From Brachionus koreanus (lineage: Eukaryota > Rotifera > Eurotatoria > Ploima > Brachionidae), in the NCBI GenBank assembly GCA_016987375.1, contig PJRA01000160.1, positions 175,268 through 192,009 of the forward strand: 16,742 nt of DNA, in the 5' to 3' direction. Positions 9,523-16,742 of the stretch are shown here, one piece after another. Numbering within the stretch: the first letter of the stretch is position 1; each line of letters opens with the position of its first letter. A program made the translations under genes and the position numbers. Under the pieces are notes generated by a model. It ran no database searches and was not told the origin of the DNA. It worked only from the letters and a program-made list of their open reading frames with translations.

Positions 9523-9843
9523 AATTCTTTCATTTTTAATTGATTTATTATCTTCTTCTCTAGATAAAATATTTTCATGGAAAGGAATATCCTCCAAATT
9601 ATGGTTTGTTTGCTTTAAGCATTCACTCTGAATTTTTGATGGCCTATAAGCTCTACTTTTACATTTATTACAGACCAAATCACCATTTTTCACAGCATTT
9701 ATTTTTCCTACTGATTTATTTAATTTATCGATCAGATCAAGGTTTGAAATAACGTTGATTGTCCTTTTATCAGTGCTGTAGAATCTTTTATTACAAGCAG
9801 AGCAAAATTTGTCATTTAAATATAATTTAGAAATTATAAATTT
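9523..9843 (-). other. in-frame N-terminal extension of the transposase without an ATG
   Basis: The frame upstream of the ATG at 9522 stays open to a TGA at 9844-9846 and encodes an ordered pair of cysteine doublets. Codons at 9802-9804 and 9793-9795 give FCSACNKRF, and those at 9670-9672 and 9661-9663 give LVCNKCKSRAY. This looks like a four-cysteine zinc finger, so the ancestral protein almost certainly began further upstream. No in-frame ATG exists here, and there is no AG acceptor between the upstream TGA and the first cysteine. The only nearby ATG (about 9813-9815) is in another frame. Either the start codon has been mutated, a small frameshift separates it from the body, or translation starts at the internal ATG. 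Confidence 0.6.
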
Positions 9844-10074
9844 TCAAAGTAAAAGATTTTACTCAAAAAATTCTAATTTGATTTATTTAAAAAATTTTGA
9901 ATTTATTATCATTTTAAGTCTAACGCAATCCCATGTATTCAGTTTGTTTTAATAAATTAGAGAAAGCAATAGGAGTAAGAGAGGTAAAAAAATAAGATTC
10001 ATTTAGTTAAAAAAAAGGATAATTTAAGTTTTTTTGAAAAAAGTTTTAGTTTTTATTTTATTTTAGACTAATAA

Positions 10075-10228
10075 ATAAGGGGCAAAATTTCAATCGTTAA
10101 AGCCTAAGGCCCTTTCAGTAAAAATTCTGCAAGTCTATAAAAAAGTATTAAAAATCATTAAAATTTGATTGCAGAGCTTTTGGAAAGATTAATTTTTGGG
10201 TGATGAAAGCTTTGTATCAGCTGATAAA
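10075..10228. repeat. right terminal inverted repeat of the 3.8-kb transposon
   Basis: The outer block GCTTTGTATCAGCTGATAAA (10209-10228) is the exact reverse complement of 6427-6446. The inner block starting ATAAGGGGCAAAAT at 10075 and ending GCCTAAGGCCCTTT at 10115 is the imperfect reverse complement of 6463-6505. About 93 AT-rich bases separate the blocks, against 16 on the left. Confidence 0.75.
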
Positions 10229-10384
10229 TTTGGAACGAGTTTTTTAGCGAAAGAAAGGATATTTTTTCAATTTTTTATTTTTGTTTCAAAATTAACAATG
10301 CTACTTTTTTTTATTCATGTGAAAAGATATTGTAAATTTTGGAATATGAATCTAAAATAAGTTTCTTATTAAATTTTTACTAGC

Positions 10385-10611
10385 GTTGTATACCGTTAGT
10401 GACGATAACTGGACCGCCATAACTTGATAGTCTAAATGACACCCCGAAAAAGTCTTTTTTTTTCTAAATTTTTTTTTTTATGTTATACTCAATTCTTTTA
10501 TTTATCGAATTTTTATATTTGAAAATTTTTTGAATTTTATTTTTACACGGTCATCAAAACGGCCAACACCAAATTTTGACGGTCAAGTGGCCGTCACTGA
10601 CCGTACCCAAC
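10385..10611. repeat. palindromic MITE-like unit with about 42-base imperfect terminal inverted repeats
   Basis: Bases 10385-10426 and the reverse complement of 10570-10611 align without gaps over about 42 positions with roughly three quarters identity. Shared cores include GTTG at the tip, AGTGACG and GACCG. Both arms are conspicuously richer in GC (ACCGTTAGTGACG, GGTCAGTGACGG) than their surroundings. The 143-base centre is plain AT-rich sequence with no coding potential. The size and structure suit a non-autonomous DNA element (MITE). Its arms share nothing obvious with the inverted repeats of the 6427-10228 transposon, so it probably belongs to another family. I could not identify a target-site duplication. 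Confidence 0.6.
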
Positions 10612-10767
10612 AATAATTTTTACTTTAAAATAAACCAGTAAGGAAAATTGAATTTTCTAATCAAAATTTAATAATCATGCTAAAAAATCATTTATCAACA
10701 ATTTTTTAAAATTTTCAGAATTTTAAAACTCCCGAAACGAAATTTTTATGGAAGAAAAGATCAAGAA

Positions 10768-11768
10768 TCAGAGGGATAGTCTCTTTTCATTTAACCACTT
10801 ACTGAATTCATTCCATAAATTACATAATGGGGTTCTTTTCTTACAGGGTCTTGAGCTATCAACTAAAGCACTAACATAGTCTTTGATTAATTCAATAATT
10901 AGTAGATTTTTGAAAATAACACTATTTTTTAAGTATTTTATAAAAAGTCTATTTAGACGAAATTCAATGCCTTCAAGCTTAATGTTATCTAAGAAATTTA
11001 CCAGGAGATCCGTTGAAGTGTTTTGAGGAAAATTATAACTGTACTTAATTGAAAAATTTTGGAGAACTTATAGCCTAGAGAGCTACAAGTTCAAACTATA
11101 ATCAAACTAGAATGGGAATGAAAAAACTATAATCAATAATAGAGCTGATTAAAAGAATTTTTCAATCTTGAATATAAATATTCAAAGATTTAATCTCCAC
11201 TTCTTGATTTGGCTATTTGTTCAATAATGTCATTGCTGTAAAATAAAATTCAAATTTTTTGAGTCATCTTTCTTTAGTTTCTCTTTTAAATTAAGAAAAG
11301 AATTGTAATATACAAATATTTTAAAGAGAAAGCTAGCTTTCTTTTAAAAATTCTGCGTCGAAAATAATAAAACCATTCATTTTTAAAGTGTTAATTTAAT
11401 TAAACTCATCGCTTCAAGCTTAACAATAGAAAAAAACAAATTTTTGTCAATTTTAATATATATTGCTTCATTTTAAAAATAGCATAAAATTATAGAGCAA
11501 TAGTCCTTAGCATAAGATGCCATCTATATCACTTGCTTTAATCTTATCTGGTTTTCCTATTTTTAAAAAATCATGCAAAAAATTTTAGATCAATTTTTTT
11601 AAAAATAAACCATTCGTTTAAACTCATGTATGACTGTTTGACAAGAATATCTAGGTCTAAAACCATGTAGTAAAATTAAATCTTATTCAATCCAAAAAAG
11701 GAGGATATGTGTTTTTCCAATTTTCAAATATTTTTGCAATTGGTTATATGACTGATATCCCGTGAGTT
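10768..11768 (-). pseudogene. second decayed non-LTR retrotransposon reverse transcriptase
   Basis: On the minus strand, DISHITNCKNI then a TGA and KLE (11718-11768) resembles the RT block 'NYRPISv....KifEkl'. HGFRPRYSC then QTVIHEFKRM (about 11610-11666) matches the RT motif 'qHGFR...Sc.t.i.ef'. SSIIDYSFFIPIL (about 11107-11145) matches the post-RT 's.iDYsf' block. An open frame without Met (10768-11067, 99 codons, TGA stop) begins VLQNFSIKYSYNFP and continues through GIEFRLNRLFIKYL, the usual 'lQN..ir...' C-terminal section. The palm region with the YADD-type motif is not recognisable between 11150 and 11600, so the copy is internally deleted or badly decayed. It differs in sequence from the LINE at 281-1420. 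Confidence 0.62.
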
Positions 11769-13396
11769 ATATTTTAATTTGAAACCAAAGCTTGATGAAA
11801 TATTTCTAAAAAACAAAATTAAAATAAATATATTTTTTTGAAAGCTTAAATTAATAAAAATAAAGCAGTATTATTCTGCTAGTTTTTCATGGTATTTTTT
11901 GTTTAATATGCACGAAAATATCAAAAATAAAGTACGCTTTATCAGTTAAATTTTAACCATATATCTATATATATTTGAAAAGCGTTTAAAAAATATAAAT
12001 GTGATATCATTCAAATTTTGATTTAATTGAGACGGTCCTTTAAAATATTAATTCAAAAAAGCAATATAGGTTATCAAGGTATAAACAATTTGTAAATAGA
12101 AAATTTTGTCTACTATCAAATACTTATAAATACGACTTTAAATATCTTAAATCACTAGGAGCACTTAAATAATATTCAATACTATACTTGAAGAGTGCAC
12201 TTAATTCTGTTTATTTAAATAAATTTTTGTTATAAAATAAATTTAGATTTTCTTCGCTTATATTTATTTTATTTTGTTTAGTATTTCAATATTTAAAAAA
12301 AATTAATTTTTTTAATATTATTTTTTATTAACTATAAAATATTAGTAAAAAATGACTATTATTTTCAACATTCAAAACATTTTTAGCTGAAAAAGCTTGG
12401 TAACAGTAACCAAATAAAAATCTTCTTAAATAATGCTAAATAGATAAGCTTTATTTTATTAAATTAATAAAATTTTTATTAACAAAGGTTTCTACTGAAT
12501 TCAGTCCGAGATAATATTAAAAGAATTCCTATAATTTATAAACTTTTGTTTCAAATAAATTCGCTGTATTTTAAAATCAAGGTGCATTAAGATTAGAAAA
12601 ATAATTAATTAAAATTCTTGTGAATAGAATTTCTTTAGCTCGTGGCTCAAAATAAAATAATTATTTTTCATTGAAGATGAAATTTAATAAAAAAATTAGA
12701 TATTTATAAAAAATATAAAAGGATTAGCTCTAGTTTGTCTAGGTTTATAAATGCATTTATTAAGAAAATCGATTTTGCAAAAAAATTTAAAAATAATAAA
12801 AAAATGAGCTCAACACAATTTAGATTACTTTTTATCTCTGTTTATGCTTATTAATTTTAATCGAAACCTATATTTAAAAAGGATTTTTAAATGATTGTAG
12901 TATTAATGTCGACAACTCATATAAACCCATCTAAACTAAGATGTCTAACCTTATCCTAACTACAGTCAATATCCGCTTTAAGATTTATTTCGTTGTTTTA
13001 TTGTATTCTTAGTGAAATTAATGTCAAATATTAAGGAAATTTTTAAAATCATTAATATTTTACACATTTGAACCAAAAATCTTCCTAAATGACAATTTTT
13101 TAGAGAAATAATGTTTTAATATTTCAATTTGTCTCAAAAAAATTTTTCGTTGCTTTTTAAATCAATCGGGTTTGTCGTTCTTTTTTATAATTTTGATATA
13201 TGTTTTAAAATTAGGGCTCCAAATATAAATTTTTTGATCTAAAATCTGTGCATTCCATTAGAAGATCTAAAAAGGTCTGAAGTTTTAATGATTCTGAAAA
13301 ATCAATTAGCTTTCTTATTAAAAAAAATTGAAATTTTGTTAAAGTTGTTGATGCATGACATGTGATAAAGAAACGTTAGTCCAAGTCGACTCCATA
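11769..13396. other. AT-rich stretch, no gene seen
   Basis: I scanned both strands for coding or structural signals and found only AT-rich low-complexity sequence with frequent stops in all frames. The first 50 bases may be the upstream end of the LINE remnant. No tRNA, long open frame, satellite or terminal repeat stands out. Confidence 0.45.
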
Positions 13397-13580
13397 TTAG
13401 TTTAGTTTAGTTTATTGAAAAAATATATATGGTACAACTGACTATGTACTATGTATGTGAATTACTTTATATATATATATTTTTTTTTTTAATTGAATTA
13501 AATGATTAAATGAATAAAAAGAAAAAAACAAAAAAAAATATTAGGAACAGTTTTCCCTGGGTTGATAGTTTAGCTACTTA
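13397..13580 (-). repeat. dispersed repeat copy 1: retroelement-like 3' end with AAACT-type tail
   Basis: This 184-base unit is repeated in the same orientation at 16037-16220. Shared landmarks are TTTAGTTTAGTTTATTGAA at the left, a T run, AATTAAATGATTAAATGAATAA in the middle (with slight differences) and AGTTTTCCCTGG then TTGATAGTTTA at the right. Read on the minus strand it ends in TTCAATAAACTAAACTAAACTAA, an AATAAA overlapping a pentamer tail, the same design as the LINE tail at 281-313. It is most likely the 3' UTR of a 5'-truncated LINE or a SINE mobilised by one. A short Met-started frame just upstream (starting near 13683, MSFCYEHWLAFLTSNK) could be residual coding sequence, but I do not recognise it. 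Confidence 0.65.
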
Positions 13581-13914
13581 CTAACTAATATGATGATTTC
13601 CTTTTAAAAAATAGTTATTTTGGATATTTTTGGCTTTTAGTTTATTTGAAGTTAAGAATGCTAACCAGTGTTCGTAACAAAAAGACATTTTTTTAGTAAA
13701 TTATTTCATGTCTTAAAAATCTAACAATCATCTAAATTTGGAAACGAAAAATAAATTATAAGATGTTAAAAAAAAATTTAATTGATTCAATAATTTTAAC
13801 CATTCTTTATTTTGATTTTAGTAAAAATAAGCAAAAAAATGTATTCTCAATTTTTTATTCTCATTTTAGTTCTTAAGTAATCAAAGCTATAATTTAAAAT
13901 AAAATTTTTTTTTT

Positions 13915-14092
13915 TTGACCCTATTCTATCCTAGTGGATAATGGGGAGGCGCTCATCTCCTTTTCAAGTACCTTTTTTGAGCAACAGCTCTGATCTGACA
14001 CAGAGGCTACTACATCGAATTGATCATCTACACTGCAAATTTTCCCCAGTCGAAACCGGTCCCCCATTTTTTGATAAAAGGGGTTTAAACAT
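13915..14092. other. GC-rich island with consecutive short hairpins
   Basis: This block is far richer in G and C than its flanks and starts right after a run of 12 or more T. It holds a series of short stems: TATCC/GGATA with loop TAGT (13927-13940), GGAG/CTCC (13945-13960), GAGC/GCTC with loop AACA (13979-13990), the alternative CTCTG/CAGAG (13988-14005), and a CCCC...GGGG stem (about 14059-14083). It lies directly next to the tRNA-like unit. On the minus strand the T run would be a poly(A) tail, which would make this the 3' part of a short retroposon. No open frame of note is present. The function is unknown. Confidence 0.5.
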
Positions 14093-14204
14093 GCGCCCCG
14101 TATAGCCGAGTGGTTTGTGTGTTAGTCATGCAAGCAGAGGATCGAGGGTTCAAAACCTGCTGAGGGTGGAAAAATCTTCAAAATATCTCTGCAATACGGG
14201 GCGC
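14093..14204 (+). repeat. tRNA-like (SINE head-like) sequence inside an 11-base perfect inverted repeat
   Basis: GCGCCCCGTAT (14093-14103) and ATACGGGGCGC (14194-14204) are perfect reverse complements. Inside, TAGCCGAGTGG (14103-14113) matches the pol III A box and GGTTCAAAACC (14147-14157) resembles the B box, 33 bases apart as in a tRNA. The 7 bases before the A box (CCCCGTA) pair perfectly with TACGGGG at 14195-14201, as an acceptor stem would. However, about 37 extra bases lie between the T-arm-like region and that 3' strand, and the T stem is imperfect. It is therefore not a normal tRNA gene. A tRNA-derived SINE head or a decayed tRNA-like retroposon is most likely. The AAAATAAAATTAAGG that follows could be a decayed A-rich tail. 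Confidence 0.6.
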
Positions 14205-15840
14205 AAAATAAAATTAAGGAGAAATTAAAACTTTTCATTAATCTTTTTTTAATAAAAAATTTAAATTGTCAAGAGAAAATATTTAAATAAATAATATCAA
14301 TAGCAAAATGTGTTCTATTATTATGACTAATTTGTTTAAATTTATGTTTTTTTTAAGAAATGACGATTTGAAAAAAAATTCAAAATACAGAATTATTAAG
14401 GGGAAAAGTTTCAATTTATTCCTTAAATGAAGCACAGTTGTTTTTAAGTTTAATTGGAAGGTTTCAATTTCAATAAATTGCTTATATATTGATTTCTATA
14501 TATTAGCCAGACTTTGACAGTTGATACAACTATGCATTTATAGAACAATAATTGGTTTTAAAATTATTTAAAAATATTGTTTGTCCGTCTCAAAAACAAT
14601 CATTTTAAAAAATCAATGTCAATAAAATAAAAATTGATAATATATGTTTTAACTGAATGAGATTATTGTAAGGATTTATAAAGAATTAGTGCTCTCGATT
14701 ACTGGCCTTCATTTATCTATCTAGAACGAAAGTTTTTTTTTCGGCTAATAGCTAATAAATAAGAGAAGTTAAATCCTTTTTTTAAAGCCTAGGTTTTGGA
14801 TTAAGAAAGAAAGGGCATAAATTTTTGGGTTAAATTTTTGAAGCATCATTAGTCATTAGACACGAAAATCAAATAAGATTTATTTTTGTCTATATTGACC
14901 TTGAAATACAAATACAAATTAAAATTGTTGAGAATAATTTTTTTTTAATCATGACATATCTCTTTATTTATATTTGAAAGTATATCATCAGTGTTTACAC
15001 ATATCAAACTAGATTGAATATTTTGTAAGATTGAGAGAACATTTCTCCAAATTTTTCGCAACTAAATCCTCTCTAAATGTCTAAATTTTTATTTTTTAAA
15101 CAGAATTCTATGTTATCTATGTTTACAAAAAAATAAACTAAAATAAAAAAATTTAGTTGGTAATTATATTAGAAGAATTCTTTATTAGGCTTTGATTCAT
15201 TAATTTGAGTTAAGTTTGTTGTGCCATAAATGCCCTACTCACTTTAATGAAAAACTTAAATTTTTTTATTAAAATAAACAAGTATTATTTTTAAGAAAAT
15301 TTTTTTATAGATGTCTAAAGCTATTCAATAGTGAGTTGATACTAGTTTTTAAATTTCTTTATTACTTGAGGATGAAAAAAATTTAATTATATATGTATGA
15401 CATTTCTTTTGATTTATGGTGTAAATACTGTTTTAATGAATTCTCTGATCAAAGCATAATCTTCATTTTTTTTCTAATTATCGCTAATTAGGATGAAACT
15501 GTTAAATTTTGTCTAGATAAAAAGATTTTTAGCTATGATTTTGAAGCTATAGATTTTTATCGTTTTCATCACAAAACAAATCAATAAATTCTATTCAATC
15601 AATTATTTTAAAAAAATCAGGGCATGTTACTTGTAGAATAGAATATCTTTTTAAGTCTGTTTTCTAAAATTAATTCCAAAAAAGATAATTTTTATTTTTT
15701 CATTTTCAAAGCCATTGTTCTTGTTCTCAATTTTTCAATTTAGGTAATTGATGTCACATCTTTCTTTGTCTTCAGTTAAATTTTTTAAAAATTTTTGTTA
15801 CAAAGTATGCTTATTTTCATGCAATAAAAAGTAAAAAAAA
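14205..15840. other. AT-rich stretch, no gene seen
   Basis: This is long low-complexity AT-rich sequence with no sustained open frame, RNA gene, tandem array or inverted repeat that I can support on either strand. Confidence 0.45.
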
Positions 15841-15931
15841 CGATAACACTTAGGCTCGAAAAACTCCTCCGGGTTTTTGAGTGGTTAATACGAAAAAATA
15901 AGACAATCGTGTTTTTTTCACTTACACTTTC

Positions 15932-15985
15932 TATTTTATTTATTTATTCGAGTTAATTCAAAGCCCCATGGGCAAAGTAACATTT
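15932..15985 (-). repeat. possible retroelement 3' end with AAAT-type tail
   Basis: On the minus strand GCCCATGGGGC (15963-15973), which can form a small stem, is followed by TTTGAATTAACTCG and then AATAAATAAATAAAATAG. A 'CATGGGC...TTTG' stem followed by an AAAT or AATAA tandem tail is a usual ending of RTE- and Jockey-like non-LTR elements. Only about 55 bases are preserved and no coding sequence is attached, so this is tentative. Confidence 0.4.
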
Positions 15986-16036
15986 CTAGAAATTATAAAC
16001 TAGAGGATAATATAAAATTTAAAAATGTAAGAAATT

Positions 16037-16220
16037 TAATTTAGTTTAGTTTATTGAATAAATATGAATAGCACAATTGATGACATACACATTTGTTGAC
16101 AGTATGTCTATGAATATATATTTTTTTTAAATTTAATTAAATGATTAAATGAATAAGAAGAAAAAAAGAACAAAAAATATAAGGAAAAGTTTTCCCTGGA
16201 TTGATAGTTTAACTGCTTGT
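16037..16220 (-). repeat. dispersed repeat copy 2: retroelement-like 3' end with AAACT-type tail
   Basis: This is a direct repeat of 13397-13580. It shares TTTAGTTTAGTTTATTGAA at the left, ATTAAATGATTAAATGAATAA in the middle and AGTTTTCCCTGG then TTGATAGTTTAACT at the right. The two copies diverge in the central T and A runs and have unrelated sequence upstream (past 13580 and past 16220). This is what two independent 5'-truncated insertions of the same family would look like. Confidence 0.65.
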
Positions 16221-16742
16221 GCTGACGCTTTGGTTATTAATTTTTTTCAGACGCCGGTCCGAATGATTTTTGCTTAATTGATGATTGGTGCTTAACAATT
16301 AGATTTTAACATTAAAAATAGAACCAATGCATTGACTCGTATTTTACAAGAATCAGTTTGTGAAACAATTAATACAATATCAGAGTTATTTTTTTTTGAA
16401 TCTAGAAATTTCTTTTTATTTGATTGCCAACAGTTTTTTTTATACATTAAATTTTTCCATAATTCAGACTTTTTGAAAAGTCTGATCATCAGATATAGCA
16501 AAATTAGAAATAGAATTTTTATTAATCATCTGAATTATCAAAGTTCACTAAATGATATAAAAACATAACAATCAGCAATTATTGCGATAGAGTTTGAAAC
16601 GGCTAGAAAAATTTTTTTTGTTTCAAAATTTAAAATTATATAATTTCCTGAGAGATAATGAAAATTAATGAATTTTCAACAAAATATTGGGAAAATAGTC
16701 ATTATTGTGTAAATAATAAGTTAAATTTTGAAAAAAATTGCA
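16221..16742. other. AT-rich right end, no gene seen
   Basis: Two short overlapping open frames (about 69 and 78 codons on opposite strands near 16292-16568) are the only ones here. Neither shows a recognisable motif or composition different from the background, and I do not accept them as genes. The sequence just past the dispersed repeat (GACGCCGGTCCG, about 16250-16261) is locally GC-rich but too short to interpret. Confidence 0.4.

Larger units (their letters stand above)
6427..10228. mobile_element. PIF/Harbinger-like (IS5-type DDE) transposon with inverted repeats and a peptidase-fused transposase
   Basis: The element is bounded by inverted repeats. The outer block TTTATCAGCTGATACAAAGC (6427-6446) matches 10209-10228 perfectly in reverse complement. 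An inner block (6463-6508) sharing CCTTAGG and ATTTTGCCCCTTAT matches 10075-10115 in reverse complement with a few differences. The blocks are 16 bases apart on the left and about 93 on the right, so the right end carries extra sequence or the left has lost some. The minus strand between them encodes the DDE protein and its C-terminal continuation. Outside 6427 and 10228 the similarity drops. I could not resolve a target-site duplication, so the exact tips could lie a few bases further out. Confidence 0.75.

Noticed and set aside
7208..9631. Plus-strand open frames of 66-93 codons opposite the transposase
   Set aside because: They are antisense shadows of the DDE transposase frame, with no recognisable domains.
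9691..9693. GTG as start codon of the transposase, giving 835 residues
   Set aside because: GTG initiation is not usual in nuclear genes of animals, and the open frame continues upstream through further cysteines. The first ATG (9522) was used and the extension is listed separately.
10229..10384. Continuation of the Tc1 transposase beyond the right end of the 3.8-kb transposon
   Set aside because: No frame here shows the second Asp block or the final NP..E region expected of Tc1.
13470..13490. TATATATATATATT run as a functional element
   Set aside because: It is a simple dinucleotide run inside the dispersed repeat, differs between its two copies, and fits ordinary low-complexity sequence.
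14096..14201. A functional tRNA gene
   Set aside because: The acceptor-like strands pair, but about 37 surplus bases lie between the T arm and the 3' strand, the T stem is imperfect and no convincing anticodon arm can be drawn.
16292..16568. Two overlapping opposite-strand open frames of 69 and 78 codons
   Set aside because: AT-rich composition, no motif, mutual overlap and no supporting context. Such frames arise by chance in this kind of sequence.

Overview
The window looks like AT-rich nuclear DNA of an animal. It carries one conserved housekeeping gene set among at least six kinds of mobile-element remnant. The only recognisable host gene is RPB2, the second-largest subunit of RNA polymerase II. 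It is an uninterrupted 1186-codon frame (1664-5224, +) and is clearly metazoan-like along its whole length. The low GC content, the mix of element types and the absence of introns in RPB2 would fit a small invertebrate. A monogonont rotifer such as Brachionus is my best guess, but it is a guess: nothing here identifies the species. No rRNA gene, CRISPR array or operon-like arrangement is visible, and none is expected.

Layout. Bases 1-150 (-) hold the end of a decayed Tc1/mariner-superfamily transposase that runs off the left edge. Bases 281-1420 (-) hold a decayed non-LTR retrotransposon reverse transcriptase; frameshifted pieces can be read in order from the RT finger region to the C-terminus, and the element ends in an AATAAA signal and a short ATAGT-type tandem tail. 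RPB2 follows, with AATAAA signals 100-150 bases past its stop. Bases 5938-6411 (+) hold a Tc1-type transposase remnant that is cut off close to the left end of the next element.

The most interesting object is a DNA transposon spanning about 6427-10228, bounded by inverted repeats that include a perfect 20-base match. On the minus strand it encodes a long protein with an apparent N-terminal zinc finger, a THAP-like C2CH finger, an HTH, an IS5/PIF-Harbinger-type DDE domain, a SWIM zinc finger and a cysteine-protease-like Cys box. After an in-frame TGA the same frame continues through zinc-ribbon cysteines and, past a second TGA, a USP/UCH-like His box. The element therefore appears to join a transposase to a C19-like (deubiquitinase-fold) peptidase.

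Bases 10231-16742 contain no intact gene. They hold a palindromic MITE-like unit (10385-10611), a second decayed non-LTR retrotransposon (10768-11768, -), and a GC-rich island of short hairpins followed by a tRNA-like sequence in an 11-base perfect inverted repeat (about 13915-14204). There are also two direct copies of a 184-base retroelement-like 3' end (13397-13580 and 16037-16220) and another possible 3' end at 15932-15985. The rest is AT-rich sequence in which I see no gene.

Apart from RPB2 there is no sign that these parts work together. The region reads as successive, partly nested insertions around one constitutive gene.
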